DNA of 64,000 nucleotides from Massilia sp. Se16.2.3 (GCF_014171595.1 NZ_CP050451.1:4712001-4776000), one strand, 5' to 3'; counted from the stretch's first letter, positions 1 to 9,520 are shown. The notes: generated by a model not told the origin, from the letters alone. Program-made: numbers and translations.

Positions 1-478
1 TCGCGCGCGGCGGCGGCATACACCTCGTCTTCCTGGGCGTAATAAAAGTTTTCCAGCGGCAGGCGCGGCTGGCTTTCGCGCAGCGGCGTATCGGGCAGCG
101 TGCCCGAACTGGCATAGGCCTCGAAGGGTCCCAGGTAATGCTTCAGGCCGGTGACCAGGGCGACATGGCGCACGCTGCGCCCCGGCGCCAGGGCGTCCAG
201 CAGGTTGCGTACCAGGGCGGCGTTGACGCGGATGTTCTCGCTTTCCGTGTCCTGGCGCATCCGGTGGTGATGAAGACGTGGGTGGGCGCCAGGCCGACCA
301 GTGCCGCCGCCAGTCCCGCCGGGTCGAGCAGGTCGGCTGCAATATGCTGCACGTCCGGCAGGTCGCGTGGTGCGCGCCGCGACAGGCCCGCCACCTTCCA
401 TCCCCGAGCCAGCAGTTCGCGCGCCGTGTAGTTGCCGCCGATGCCGGTAACGCCGACGACCAGAGCCGTTCGTTGCAT
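1..478 (-). CDS. SDR-family NAD(P)-dependent oxidoreductase, partial, frame broken
   Basis: The gene runs off the left edge, so its C-terminus is missing. The start has a Rossmann-type nucleotide-binding segment (ALVVGVTGIGGNYTA, residues 5-19) followed by HIAADLLDP. After about residue 72 the frame is lost, but the next frame continues with MRQDTESENIRVNAALV and NFYYAQEDEVY, the pattern of atypical SDRs of the progesterone-5-beta-reductase-like (PRISE) group. One base appears to be missing near 262, where the expected tryptophan codon before MRQ has lost a base. The substrate cannot be told. The family is clear; whether the break is real or a sequence error is not. Confidence 0.7.
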
Positions 479-561
479 GTGTTTCCCCTGTCTGCTTTCA
501 ATGCAGCCGATTCTAACCGTGCCGGGGAAATGGGGCGCGCCGGTGGGGAAACGGCGCGAAC

Positions 562-1098
562 TTACGGCAGCAGGCGGCCCTCGATCGAATCGTCGAGCGT
601 GCGCCCGATGGCGGCGCCGACGAGCATCCTGGCGCCGGCGACGGCCTCGCCGTGCTTCGTATCCCAGTAGTAGCCGGCGCGTGGCGTGACGTCGATGAGG
701 GTGATGCGCGGATCGTCCTTGCCTTCGGTGAACCAGGTTTTCAGGGTCAAATCCCAGAGCTCGTCGATCTTGGCGGGGTCGCGCGACACCCTGGCAACCC
801 CGTCGAGTTCCAGGAAGCCGGAGTGCGTCCCGACCTGGAAGTAGAGCTTGACCTCGCTGTCGTCCGCGAGCTCGGCGTTCTTGTAGCTATCGGCGGCACT
901 CATGAACCACAGGTGGCCGGCCTCGTCGGCCTGCAGTACGCTCATCGGCCGCACGCCGCGGCTGGGGCCCCCGCCGCCGCGGGTGGCGAAAAAGCAGGTC
1001 TTGGCCGCTTGCGCCATGGCGCGGATGCGGGCGATGGCGTCCATGCCGCGCAGGTCGCGGCGGTTCTCTTCAGGCTGGTTCTTGTTGATCGAATCCAT
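562..1098 (-). CDS. Pyridoxamine 5'-phosphate oxidase-family (general stress protein 26-like) protein
   Basis: A 178-residue split-barrel flavin-binding protein. Visible are the N-terminal helix (MDAIARIRAMAQAAKTCFFAT), the strand HLWFMSAADSYKNAELA and the block VKLYFQVGTHSGFLELDGVARV, which match general stress protein 26-type PPOX members. They are expected to bind FMN, F420 or a related cofactor, but the true substrate is unknown. The upstream ATG at 1116 is in frame, but GAGGAGA lies just before the ATG at 1098, so I start there. It ends LDDSIEGRLLP, about the usual family length. It stands alone, with the SDR gene downstream. Confidence 0.82.
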   Translation of the reverse strand: MDSINKNQPEENRRDLRGMDAIARIRAMAQAAKTCFFATRGGGGPSRGVRPMSVLQADEAGHLWFMSAADSYKNAELADDSEVKLYFQVGTHSGFLELDGVARVSRDPAKIDELWDLTLKTWFTEGKDDPRITLIDVTPRAGYYWDTKHGEAVAGARMLVGAAIGRTLDDSIEGRLLP

Positions 1099-1196
1099 GG
1101 TCTCTCCTCGAGGCAATGGACCGACTGTAGATGAGGGCTGGCGTACCGTCCGTGCGGGCCCTCACGCAGGACGGGAAGCGGGGATGAAAGCTTGGA

Positions 1197-1226
1197 CCAA
1201 AGAAAAACGGCGCCGTGGGCGCCGTT
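1197..1226 (-). terminator. Rho-independent terminator after the DUF805 gene
   Basis: Arms AACGGCGCC and GGCGCCGTT (1206-1214 and 1218-1226) form a perfect 9-bp stem with a 3-nt loop. Read on the minus strand the stem is followed by TTTTTCTTT. It lies about 30 bases past the stop of the DUF805 gene. Confidence 0.85.
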
Positions 1227-1253
1227 GGTTCCGATGCGGGTGTTCGGTTGCCC

Positions 1254-1589
1254 TCAGACGACCGCGCCGGCTGGCACGCCGTAGCGGTTCGGACGGCTTT
1301 CCTGGGCCAGGAAGACGATCAGGATGATCCAGCCGACCAGTGGAATCAGCCAGATCAGCTGCATCCAGCCGCTGCGGTCGGTATCGTGCAGGCGGCGGCA
1401 AGCGACGGCGATCGACGGTACCAGGGTGGCGATGGCGAAGGCAAAGGACAGGAAACTGCTCATCTGGCCCAGCACGAAGTTGCCGACGATGACGAACAGG
1501 AAGAACCACCAGTATTCGGAACGCGAAGCGGTACCGTCAAAGGTGGCGTATTTCTTGAAACACAGCGAAACTGCTTCGATAAAGTTCAT
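1254..1589 (-). CDS. DUF805 family inner-membrane protein
   Basis: A 111-residue membrane protein of the DUF805 family. It has the family's N-terminal soluble block (FKKYATFDGTASRSEYWWF), two or three hydrophobic helices (FLFVIVGNFVLG, AIATLVPSIAVACRRLHD, LIWLIPLVGWIILIVFL) and the typical RRLHDTDRSGW loop. Function is unknown for the family. The longer reading frame to 1640 adds a proline/histidine-rich stretch unlike the family, so the start is placed at MNFIEAV. A strong terminator follows. Confidence 0.85.
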   Translation of the reverse strand: MNFIEAVSLCFKKYATFDGTASRSEYWWFFLFVIVGNFVLGQMSSFLSFAFAIATLVPSIAVACRRLHDTDRSGWMQLIWLIPLVGWIILIVFLAQESRPNRYGVPAGAVV

Positions 1590-1681
1590 GTATGGCTCGC
1601 AATGGAAAAATGGTGGGACAAGTGCTGGGCGCCCTGGCACAAAGTTGCCAACGAGAGTATGTCATTGCGCAATATTTTTCG

Positions 1682-2077
1682 CTACGAAAAGTTTTTATTC
1701 ATCTGTCGCGCATAACTGACAGTCAGGAGTTCCCATTGGTGCCCTTCGGGAAGGTTCCAATAGATCCCGCGTCCGCCGTAATCGGTATTGACCTGCTGGT
1801 TGACCGGGCCGCGCACATGGCTGCGGTAGGAAATGCCCGCTTCCACGATGCGCTTGAAGATGGCATCGAACTCGTCGTCGCTGACGCGAAAGCAGAAATG
1901 CTCGACGGGAAAGGGTTCGCTCGTCTGGATAAAATCGAGCGTCAGGCCGGCGTTGATGTAGACCGGCGAGAAGACGCCGAATGCGCTCTCTTCCCAGGGC
2001 ACGCCCAGCAAATGCGCAAGCTGCCGGGCCGCGGCGACGCGGTCGCGCGCCGGCACGATGGCATGGTCGAGTTCCAT
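1682..2077 (-). CDS. VOC family (glyoxalase/bleomycin-resistance fold) protein
   Basis: A 131-residue protein beginning MELDHAIVPARD, with the two beta-alpha-beta-beta-beta modules of the vicinal oxygen chelate fold (ELDHAIVPA, LTLDFIQTS, EHFCFRVSDDEFDAIF, RGIYWNLPEGHQWELLTVS). Likely metal ligands are His5, His60 and the Glu near residue 117. Small VOC proteins of this type cannot be given a substrate from sequence. The start lies 4 bases past the stop of the upstream GFA gene, so the two are probably co-transcribed. Confidence 0.8.
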   Translation of the reverse strand: MELDHAIVPARDRVAAARQLAHLLGVPWEESAFGVFSPVYINAGLTLDFIQTSEPFPVEHFCFRVSDDEFDAIFKRIVEAGISYRSHVRGPVNQQVNTDYGGRGIYWNLPEGHQWELLTVSYARQMNKNFS

Positions 2078-2081
2078 GGGA

Positions 2082-2507
2082 TCAAATCGAAGGATCCGCT
2101 TCGGCGCCGCCTTCGCTGCGCGTGCGCGGGTAGGCAGGCAGGCCGTCTTCGATACGCATCCAGCCCAGGCGGTCCTTGGTGAAAGTATGGTCTTGCGGCG
2201 GCGCGGCTTCGGGATCGTCCAGGCTGGCCGTGGCGACGTCGATTTCCTCGGGATAGCGGTCGTCCTGGAAAGTCAGCGTGGTGCCGCACCTTGCGCAAAA
2301 GCCGCGCAGTACGTGCTCGCTCGAGCGGAAGGTGGCGGGATTGCCCTGTGAGAAGCGCAGCGCGTCCATGCGCGCGCTGAACCAGGCCACGGCCGGCGCC
2401 CCGGCGATGCGCCGGCAGTCGCTGCAATGGCACAGGGTTTGGTGGAAGAGTTCGCCCTCGACGACATAGCGCACCGCGCCGCAGTAACAGCCACCTTGCA
2501 ATAGCAT
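2082..2507 (-). CDS. GFA family (CENP-V/GFA domain) zinc-binding protein
   Basis: A 141-residue protein of the family named after glutathione-dependent formaldehyde-activating enzyme. The zinc ligands are visible as GGCYCGAVRY, CHCSDCRR and FCARCGTTLTF. The longer frame to 2651 adds a low-complexity Arg-rich leader, so the start is the ATG of MLLQGGCYCG at 2507. Most proteins with this domain have no proven formaldehyde role, so no enzymatic activity is claimed. The VOC gene follows after 4 bases in the same direction. Confidence 0.82.
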   Translation of the reverse strand: MLLQGGCYCGAVRYVVEGELFHQTLCHCSDCRRIAGAPAVAWFSARMDALRFSQGNPATFRSSEHVLRGFCARCGTTLTFQDDRYPEEIDVATASLDDPEAAPPQDHTFTKDRLGWMRIEDGLPAYPRTRSEGGAEADPSI

Positions 2508-2610
2508 GAACGCCTCCGTTCGAAATCGGGTTGGTAAGAAGAGCATAAACGCGGCGACGCGGCGCTTCAAGCGGAGCACGGCTGCCGTGTGTACCACTTG
2601 CGTCGGCTCC

Positions 2611-3060
2611 TCAGCCCAGGTCCTCCTGCTCGGACAGCACCAGCGCCACATGGTTCAGCCAGCGCGCAACGACGGCCGTCTCGTCCGCCGAAAAGCCGTC
2701 CAGCAGGCGCGCATTGAGCGCGTCGAGCACCTCGTGCGCCCGCGCACTGGCCTGCCGCCCATCCTTTGACAGGCGCAGGCGCGTCAGGCGGCCATCCTGG
2801 GCGTCGCCGACACGCTCGACCAGCGCGGCCGCCTGCATCCGCTTCGACAGGTTCGTCACGGCCGCCGGCGCCACCTCCAGCGCCGCGGCGATCTCGCCGA
2901 CCGAGGCGTCGTCGCGCTTGTCCAGCAGGAACAGCAAACCCACCTGCGCCGAGCTGATGCCCTCCCAGGCTTGCGGACGCCGCTCGATCCAGCGCGCCAC
3001 CGCCCGCTGCGCGCGGTTGAGCAGGAAGACGAAACGCGGCGGTTTTACGGCCGCCGTCAT
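2611..3060 (-). CDS. MarR family transcriptional regulator
   Basis: A 149-residue winged-helix repressor. The HTH and wing are visible in ISSAQVGLLFLLDKRDDASV, EIAAALEVAPAAVTNLSKRM and LVERVGDAQDGRLTRLRLS, with the DxR pair characteristic of the MarR wing. The start at 3060 (MTAAVKPPRF) overlaps the hydrolase stop as ATGA, so the two genes are translationally coupled. A 7+7 bp inverted repeat just upstream of the hydrolase gene (3972-3987) is a candidate operator, suggesting autoregulation of the pair. Confidence 0.85.
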   Translation of the reverse strand: MTAAVKPPRFVFLLNRAQRAVARWIERRPQAWEGISSAQVGLLFLLDKRDDASVGEIAAALEVAPAAVTNLSKRMQAAALVERVGDAQDGRLTRLRLSKDGRQASARAHEVLDALNARLLDGFSADETAVVARWLNHVALVLSEQEDLG

Positions 3061-3957
3061 GCCTGCCCCTGCCCGGCCGCCTGGGTCGCTGCCACCCCGG
3101 GTGCTGCGCCGGCCTGCGCCAGCAGCCATTGGCCGACCTCAGGCCAAAGCGCCTGCGAACGCTTGCGGAAAAAAGCCCATGTGGCCGATGCCGGGTAACC
3201 CGGCGTCACGCGGCGCGATCTGGCGGCGCGCGATCGGGGCGGCGCTGGCGCCGGCCAGCAGGATGTCCATCGCATGCGGATTGGCCCGGGGATCGTCGTC
3301 GAAGCCGAGCGCCAGCAGCGGCGTGCGCAAGGCGGCCGTCCGGCGCGCCGCATCGAGCGTGGGATCGTCGTAGAAATAGCGCGGCAAGGTGGTCCAGCGG
3401 CTCCATTCGAGCATCACCCCGCGCGGCAGGTCTTCGCCCAGGCCGATCCGCGCGCCCGGCATGTAGCCAAAGACGCGGCACAGCAGGGGCGCGAGCACGC
3501 GCATCACCAGCCACACCCGCATGCGCTCGGCGCGGCCGCGGATGGTGCGCGTGATGCCGGCATGGCAGGCAACCAGCACCGCGGCGCGCACAGGCGTGTC
3601 GGCCCCGGTCAGCAGCAGCGCATGGCCGCCGACGCTGTGGCCGACGGCCAGCAGCGGCACATTCGGCCAGCGCGCCGCGGCCCAGCGCGTCACGGCCGGG
3701 ACGTCGCCCGTCATCCAGCCGGTCATCGTGACGGTTTCAATCTGCAGGCGTGCGCCGCGCGAGCGGCCGGTGCCGCGGTAATCGTAGGTCAGCACGGCAA
3801 AGCCGAGGTTTGACAGGTAGCGCGCGAAGTGCTCGTAGAAGGCTTGGGTGACGGCGGTGGCCGGGTGGATCAGGACGATCCCTTGCGGGTTGGCGACGGG
3901 CCAAAGGCTTGCCGCGAGCTCGCCATTGGCCGAGGGGATGGTGATGGATTCGGGCAT
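3057..3957 (-). CDS. Alpha/beta hydrolase, 3' end frame broken
   Basis: About 299 residues after correction. The alpha/beta-hydrolase core is seen in GIVLIHPATAVTQAFYEHFA, VLTYDYRGTGRSRG and the nucleophile elbow GHSVGG, with the terminal catalytic His expected in GIGHMGFF. In the given sequence an A6 run at 3169-3174 throws the last 35 codons out of frame. With A5 the protein ends SQALWPEVGQWLLAQ and its stop overlaps the MarR start (ATGA), which strongly favours a one-base error. GGAGG lies five bases before the ATG at 3957, which decides the start. Substrate unknown. Confidence 0.8.
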
Positions 3958-3971
3958 CGCAGCCTCCATAT

Positions 3972-3987
3972 CGTTAACGTGTTAACG
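3972..3987. promoter_or_regulatory. Candidate MarR operator
   Basis: CGTTAAC and GTTAACG are perfect inverted arms separated by GT, 15-30 bases upstream of the hydrolase start in the hydrolase/MarR operon. MarR proteins commonly bind such short palindromes and repress their own operon. The link to this regulator is inference from position. Confidence 0.45.
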
Positions 3988-4060
3988 ACATTAGCACCGA
4001 ATTGCGTGGATGGGCCAAAAAGGGGCATGCTTTAGAGGAAACGCTCGAAGGTCGGTCTTC

Positions 4061-4203
4061 CGTAGGGTGGGCTCTTGAGCCCACGCGGTACAGCGGTCGT
4101 ACAGCTGAAAATGCACTGCATGTCGCAGCGCGCGCGTCCTCGGTGTCATGGAAGATGCAATGTGCAAGCTGGACCCCGCGTGGGCTCGAGAGCCCACCCT
4201 ACG
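4061..4203. repeat. Inverted pair of CGTAGGGTGG hairpins
   Basis: Two hairpins of the window-wide family face each other: 4061-4089 (core GGGCTCTTGAGCCC) and 4176-4203 (core GGGCTCGAGAGCCC), with CGTAGGGTGG at the outer edges and CCACGCGG towards the inside. About 86 bases lie between them. The pair fills the 3958-4232 gap between the hydrolase start and the 3' end of the DUF1854 gene; no gene is seen there. Confidence 0.85.
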
Positions 4204-4232
4204 GTTCTACCCTGGACTTCGCCGCCAGCCCG

Positions 4233-4700
4233 TTACAAGAACCGGTCCAGGATCTTCCTGCTGTGCTTATCGATCCTGAACATGTCCCGCACCAGGAAGT
4301 TGATCCCGTGGCTGTCGGAAATGAGCAGCGAGGCCTCGCCCACGCGGCGGATGTCCTCGTCCACCTTGAGTACGAATTCGGTGTCGCCACGGTCCGTTTT
4401 CACAGTCCAGGTGCAGGGCGTGGCGAAGCTCGACACGCTGGCGATGTGGGCGATTTCGGGGATGAACTCGCGCCCTTCCAGCTCCTCCGTCACCAGGGCG
4501 CGGATCGTGTCCGGCGCGCTGGCCAGGTCGTCGATCCAGGCCACTTCCTTGCCGCCGTCGCGCACCAGCGAGATGCCGCGCGTGGGCGCCTGGATCGGGA
4601 AAGCGCGCACGGGAATCACGCCGACATGCTCGATTCCATCCTCGCCCGTAAGCACCAGTTTGCCGAAATTGTCGCGGCGCAGTTGAAAAGTCGTGCTCAT
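4233..4700 (-). CDS. Cyanophycin metabolism-associated DUF1854 family protein
   Basis: A 155-residue DUF1854 protein (TFQLRRDNFGKLVLTGEDG, GVIPVRAFPIQAP, WIDDLASAPDTIRALV, FVLKVDEDIRRVGEASLLIS, INFLVRDMFRIDKHSRKILD). In betaproteobacteria this family sits beside cyanophycin synthetase genes, as here. Its biochemical role is unknown. It lies one base past the stop of the ABC transporter gene on the same strand, so the two form an operon transcribed away from the synthetases. An accessory, possibly regulatory, role with the transporter is inference. Confidence 0.85.
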   Translation of the reverse strand: MSTTFQLRRDNFGKLVLTGEDGIEHVGVIPVRAFPIQAPTRGISLVRDGGKEVAWIDDLASAPDTIRALVTEELEGREFIPEIAHIASVSSFATPCTWTVKTDRGDTEFVLKVDEDIRRVGEASLLISDSHGINFLVRDMFRIDKHSRKILDRFL

Positions 4701-4701
4701 G

Positions 4702-6990
4702 TCAGTCGTCCTTGTCGGCGTCGTCGTCCATGTCCTGGTCGACGTTGCGTGCCTGTGCTTCGTACAGGCGGTGGTAGGCGCCTTCGCGCGCCATCAGTTC
4801 GTCGTGGCTGCCCTCTTCCACGACCACGCCGCGGTCCAGCACGACCAGGCGGTCGGCCCGGTGCAGCGTGGACAGACGGTGGGCAATCGCAATCGTGGTG
4901 CGGCCCTGCACCAGGTTGTCGAGCGCCTTCTGGATTTCCTTCTCGGTTTCCGAGTCCACCGAGGACGTCGCTTCGTCCATGATCAGGATCGGCGGGTCGA
5001 TCAGGAGGGCGCGCGCAATCGAGATGCGCTGGCGCTCGCCGCCCGACAGGCCCTGGCCGCGCTCGCCCACCATCGAATCGTAGCCCTGCGGCAGGCGCAG
5101 GATGAATTCGTGGGCGTGGGCGGCCCTGGCCGCGGCGATGATTTCCTCGCGCGTCGCGCCTGGCTTACCGTAGGCGATGTTCTCGGCAATCGTGCCGAAG
5201 AACAGGAAGGGTTCCTGCAGCACCAGGCCGATGTTGCGGCGATAGTCGGCCACGGCGAACGAGCGGATATCGACGCCATCGAGCAAAATCGCGCCTTCGG
5301 CCACGTCGTAGAAGCGGCAGATCAAATTCACCAGCGTGCTCTTGCCGGAACCGCTGTGGCCGACCAGTCCGACCATCTCGCCGGCGCGGATATTGAGCGA
5401 AATGCCGCGGTTGACGGCCCGGTTGCCGTAGCGGAAACCGACTTCGCGCAGCTCGATATTGCCCTCGACTTTCGGCACCTGCACCGGGTTGACCGGGTCC
5501 GGCACGCTCGAGACGTGATCGAGGATGTCGAAGATGCGCTTGGCCGCCGAGGCCGATTTTTGCGTGACCGAGACGATGCGGCTCATCGAATCGAGGCGAA
5601 CATAAAAACGGCCCGAATAGGCGATGAATGCCGACAGGGTACCGACCGTGATCTCGCCGCGCGAGACCTGCCAGATGCCGAAGCACCAGATCACCAGCAG
5701 CCCGAGTTCGGTGAGGAAGGACACCGTCGGCGAGAACAGCGACCACACCTTGTTCAATTTATCGTTCACCGCCAGGTTGTGCTTGTTCGCCTCGCGGAAG
5801 CGTACGGCTTCGCGCTTTTCCTGGGCAAAGGCTTTCACCACGCGGATGCCGGGGATGGTATCGGCCAGCACGTTGGTGACCTCGCCCCAGACGCGGTCGA
5901 TCTTCTCGAAGCCGGTGCGGAGTTTATCGCGCACGACGTGGATCATCCAGGCGATGAAGGGCAGCGGCACCAGGGTGATGAAGGCCAACCAGGGATTGAT
6001 GGAAAACAGGATCACGCCCGTCATGATGATCATCAGGACGTCCGACAGGAAGTCGAGCAGGTGCAGCGACAGGAACACGCAGATACGGTCCGACCCGCTG
6101 CCGATGCGGCTCATCAGGTCGCCGGTGCGCTTGCCGCCGAAAAATTCCAGCGACAGCTTGAGCAGGTGTTCGTAGGTGGTCGAGCGCAGGTCGGCGCCCA
6201 TGCGCTCGGATACCAGCGCCAGCACATAGGTCTTGCCCCAGCCGAGCGCCCAGGCCAGCACGGCCGAGGCCAGCAGGCCGCCCATGTACAGGTAGACCAA
6301 ATCGTTGTCGATCTTCTGCCCGTTCTGGTAAGGAATCAGGACATTGTCCATCAGCGGCATCGTCAGGTAGGGCGGGATCATGTGCGCGGCGGTACTGGCC
6401 AGCATCAGCAGGAAGCCGAGCAGCAGCTGGCCCTGGTAGGGCACGGCAAAGCGCCACAGGCGCAAGAGCGTCCAGGTGGACGGCGGCGTATGCAGCACCT
6501 TGGTGCAGATTGGGCAGTCTTCCTGGTCGGGTTCCAAGGGCGCCTTGCAGCTCGGGCAGGTGTGCTGCTCGGGCGGTAGCACCGGCAGGCCCGTCTCGGC
6601 GGACTTCACCTGGTCGGCAAAAGCGTCGACCACGCGGATCGCGTGCAGGTTCTGGCCGAGGGTGAAGCGCCAGCTGGCCAGCAGGCCGCCCGCGTCCACC
6701 AGTTCGAGGTGACCGACGCCGGCATGGTCGTGGTGGCGCAACTGCAGACCAGGAATGATCGGCCAGGCGCGCCAGGCGGTTTCGCCGGGCGCGCGCGACA
6801 GCAGGCGGCGGCTTGTTACCACCACCACACCCTTGATGAAACGTAATTTTGCGTCGAGGTCAACCTCCACGCCGGTCAGCGCGTTTTCCCCTGGTGCAAG
6901 CTGTTTCCGAACATCATCCTGCCAGGCGTCGGGCAAGAAACCGGCGGCGGCCGCCAATGATGTCGGAGAAACAAGTTGTTGAGTCGTCAT
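4702..6990 (-). CDS. Cyanophycin metabolism-associated ABC transporter (fused membrane and ATPase domains)
   Basis: 762 residues. An unusual N-terminal cytoplasmic region of about 150 residues precedes a zinc-ribbon-like CPSC-x13-CPIC motif (about 165-185). An exporter-type six-helix ABC membrane domain (about 200-480) and a nucleotide-binding domain follow. The ATPase is complete: Walker A GHSGSGKST, Q-loop LQEPF, signature LSGGERQR, Walker B ILIMDEATSSVD, and H-loop IAHRLS. The tail is acidic (DQDMDDDADKDD). It would act as a homodimer in the inner membrane. The fused N-terminal region and zinc ribbon mark the cyanophycin-linked subgroup. The cargo is unknown; arginine- or aspartate-containing peptides are one possibility, by context only. 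Confidence 0.85.
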   Translation of the reverse strand: MTTQQLVSPTSLAAAAGFLPDAWQDDVRKQLAPGENALTGVEVDLDAKLRFIKGVVVVTSRRLLSRAPGETAWRAWPIIPGLQLRHHDHAGVGHLELVDAGGLLASWRFTLGQNLHAIRVVDAFADQVKSAETGLPVLPPEQHTCPSCKAPLEPDQEDCPICTKVLHTPPSTWTLLRLWRFAVPYQGQLLLGFLLMLASTAAHMIPPYLTMPLMDNVLIPYQNGQKIDNDLVYLYMGGLLASAVLAWALGWGKTYVLALVSERMGADLRSTTYEHLLKLSLEFFGGKRTGDLMSRIGSGSDRICVFLSLHLLDFLSDVLMIIMTGVILFSINPWLAFITLVPLPFIAWMIHVVRDKLRTGFEKIDRVWGEVTNVLADTIPGIRVVKAFAQEKREAVRFREANKHNLAVNDKLNKVWSLFSPTVSFLTELGLLVIWCFGIWQVSRGEITVGTLSAFIAYSGRFYVRLDSMSRIVSVTQKSASAAKRIFDILDHVSSVPDPVNPVQVPKVEGNIELREVGFRYGNRAVNRGISLNIRAGEMVGLVGHSGSGKSTLVNLICRFYDVAEGAILLDGVDIRSFAVADYRRNIGLVLQEPFLFFGTIAENIAYGKPGATREEIIAAARAAHAHEFILRLPQGYDSMVGERGQGLSGGERQRISIARALLIDPPILIMDEATSSVDSETEKEIQKALDNLVQGRTTIAIAHRLSTLHRADRLVVLDRGVVVEEGSHDELMAREGAYHRLYEAQARNVDQDMDDDADKDD

Positions 6991-7339
6991 TATGTTGAGG
7001 CTGCCCGTGACGGGCGTGTTCTGGATACAGGGGTAACGCGGAAACCGGCTCAGCGGTTTACATGTACGAGAGGAAAAAGTCCGATGTGGTGCACGCTATG
7101 CGACGCGCTACGCGACGCGCCAGGCGACCCGCCCGGCGAAGCGCGGCAGGTGCGGAAGCGCCATTTGGCAGAAATCGGCACGGCGCTGTAAGCTTCGGTC
7201 CGGCAAGTATATAACAATGTGCGCTGCATAATTACGCCGATGCGCGGTAGGTATGCGCGTGGGTGCGGTAGCGCACAGGCAGGCAAACATAGGCAACGCC
7301 ATCATGGTGCACCAGACCTTGGCGGCAAGACATCATTAC
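6991..7339. promoter_or_regulatory. Divergent control region between the ABC transporter and cphA2-like operons
   Basis: A 349-base non-coding gap between divergent cyanophycin genes. A plausible -10 (TATAAC in AAGTATATAACAATG) lies near 7210, followed by an AT-rich stretch unusual for the window. The stretch 7090-7150 is rich in CGACGCG repeats. Short frames inside it have no coding character. No recognised operator or riboswitch is seen. Confidence 0.35.
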
Positions 7340-9515
7340 ATGACAAAGAAGAAAGACATCAAGTTCCTCCGTGTAGCGCACCTGCGCGGCCCGAACATCT
7401 GGACCTACCGTCCCGTGATCGAGGCCTGGATCGACATCGGCGAACTGGAAGACTTCCCCTCGAATAAATTGCCGGGCTTTAACGAGCGCCTGACCGCCCT
7501 ATTGCCGGGTCTGGTCGAGCACCGTTGCGGCGTCGGCGAGCGCGGCGGCTTCATCGAACGCCTCGAAGGCGGCACCTGGGCCGGCCACATCCTCGAGCAC
7601 GTCGTGCTCGAACTGCAGAACATGGCCGGCATGAAGACCGGCTTCGGCAAGACCCGTTCGACCGGCGAGCACGCCGTCTACAAGATGGCTTTCCGTACGC
7701 GCGACGCGGTCGTCGGCCGCGCGGCCCTCGAAGCCGGCCACCGCCTCCTGATGGCCGCGATCAACGACGAAGCCTTTGACATGGCCGCCACCGTGGCGCA
7801 GCTGACCGAGCTGGTCGACCGCTACTGCCACGGGCCCGTCCACCGCCCACATCGTCGACGCCGCCACCGACCGCCGCATCCCTTCCATCCGCCTGACCGA
7901 AGGCAACCTGGTGCAGCTGGGCCATGGCGCCGCGCAGCGCCGCATCTGGACCGCCGAGACCGACCGCACCAGCGCCATCGGCGAATCGATCGCCAGCGAC
8001 AAGGACCTGACCAAGGAACTGCTCGCGTCATGCGGCGTGCCGGTGCCGGAAGGCGCCCCGGTGCGCAGCGCCGACGCCGCCCGGGAAGAAGCGCAGGACA
8101 TCGGCTTGCCGGTGGTGCTGAAACCCGTCGACGGCAACCACGGCCGCGGCGTGACGCTGAACCTCATGACGGAAGGGGAAGTACGGACGGCCTATGCCAT
8201 CGCCTCGGAAGCGGGCGACAGCACTGCCGTGCTGGTCGAGCGCTTCATCCCCGGTAACGAACACCGCCTGCTGGTGGTCGGCCGCCAGGTCGTGGCCGCC
8301 GCCAAGGGCGAGTCGCTGTGGGTGACGGGCGACGGCAAGGCCAGCGTGACCGATCTCGTCGCTTCGCAGATCAACACCGACCCGCGCCGCGGCGAGAGCG
8401 AAGAGCATCCGCTGGGGCGCGTGAACGTGCAGGACAGCGAGATCCTGCTCGACCTGCGGCGCCAGGGCCTCACGCCCGAATCGATTCCGCAGGACGGCCA
8501 GAAGGTACTGATCCAGGTGAACGGCAACGTCGCCGATGATGTCACCGACCGCATCCACCCGGAAGTCGCGCACGCAGCAAGCCTGGCCGCGCGCGTGGTG
8601 GGCCTCGATATCGCCGGCATCGACCTCGTGTGCGAAGACATCTCGCGCCCCCTGTCGGAACAGCGCGGCGCCATCATCGAAGTCAATTCCAGCCCAGGCC
8701 TGCTGGCCCACATCAAGCCGGCTTCGGGCGAGCCGCGCAACGTCGGCCGTGCGATCGTCGACCACCTGTTCGGCGATGGCGAGAATGGCCGCATCCCGAT
8801 CGTCGGCGTCACCGGCAAGCTCGGCGCCAGCCTGATCGCGCGCCTGATCGGCTGCCTCCTGAATGCCGGCGGCAAGCATGCGGGCGTGGCCAATGGCGAA
8901 GGCCTGTACCTCGACGGCCGCCAGGTGCACAAGGGCGACTGCACCGGCTTTGCCGCGGGCGAGCGCCTTCTCATCAACCGCAACATGGAAGCGGCCGTGT
9001 TCGAATCGAATGCGCGCAGCATCCTGGCCGAGGGCCTGCCCTACGACCGCTGCGCGGTGGGCATCGTCACCGACATGGGAGGCCTGGAGGACGTCGCCGA
9101 ATTCCATATCCGCGACAGCGAGGCGCTGGCGAACGTCATCCGCAGCCAGGTCGACGTCATCCTGGGCGACGGCAGCGCGGTGCTGAACGCGGCCGATCCG
9201 GAAGTGGTGAAGCTGGCCGAATTCTCGGACGGACGCGTGATCTTCTACGCGATGGACGAGCAGCTCGCGGTCATGCGCGAGCACCGTGCGCGCGGCGAAC
9301 GCGTGGTCTTTGCCCGCAACAACCACATCGTGCTGGCCGAAGGCGAGATCGAAACCTCGCTCCTCGACCTCGGCAAGATCAAGCCCGCCACCGTCAAGCA
9401 TCCCGCCAGCGTGCTGGCCGCCACCGCCGGCGCCTGGGCGCTGGGCCTGCCGCACGACCTGATCTGCGGCGGCCTGCGCGCCTTCGACGCCACGCCCAAG
9501 AAAACGAATTATTAA
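7340..9515 (+). CDS. Cyanophycin synthetase paralogue (CphA2/CphA'-like, truncated ligase domain), frame broken
   Basis: About 724 residues after correction. It starts MTKKKDIKFLRVAHLRGPNIWTYRP, the cyanophycin synthetase N-domain, followed by an ATP-grasp domain (LPVVLKPVDGNHGRGVTLN, VERFIPGNEHRLLVV, AIIEVNSSPGLLAH) and a Mur-ligase-like domain. Unlike the downstream gene, the Mur P-loop is degenerate (GVTGKLGAS where cphA has GVTGTNGKTT-type sequence) and the protein ends without the last ligase subdomain. This resembles CphA2-type enzymes, which keep one active ATP site and are reported to polymerise beta-Asp-Arg dipeptides. A CCC run at 7835-7837 has one base too many; with two C the frame is continuous. 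It is probably co-transcribed with cphA. Confidence 0.85.
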
Positions 9516-9520
9516 ACATG

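Noticed and set aside
4693..6579. A 628-codon plus-strand frame
   Set aside because: Antisense to the ABC transporter gene; low-complexity His/Asp/Gln/Arg composition.
6976..7191. 71-codon frame in the cyanophycin divergent region
   Set aside because: No ribosome site, no family resemblance, and it overlaps the start of the transporter gene and likely promoter sequence.
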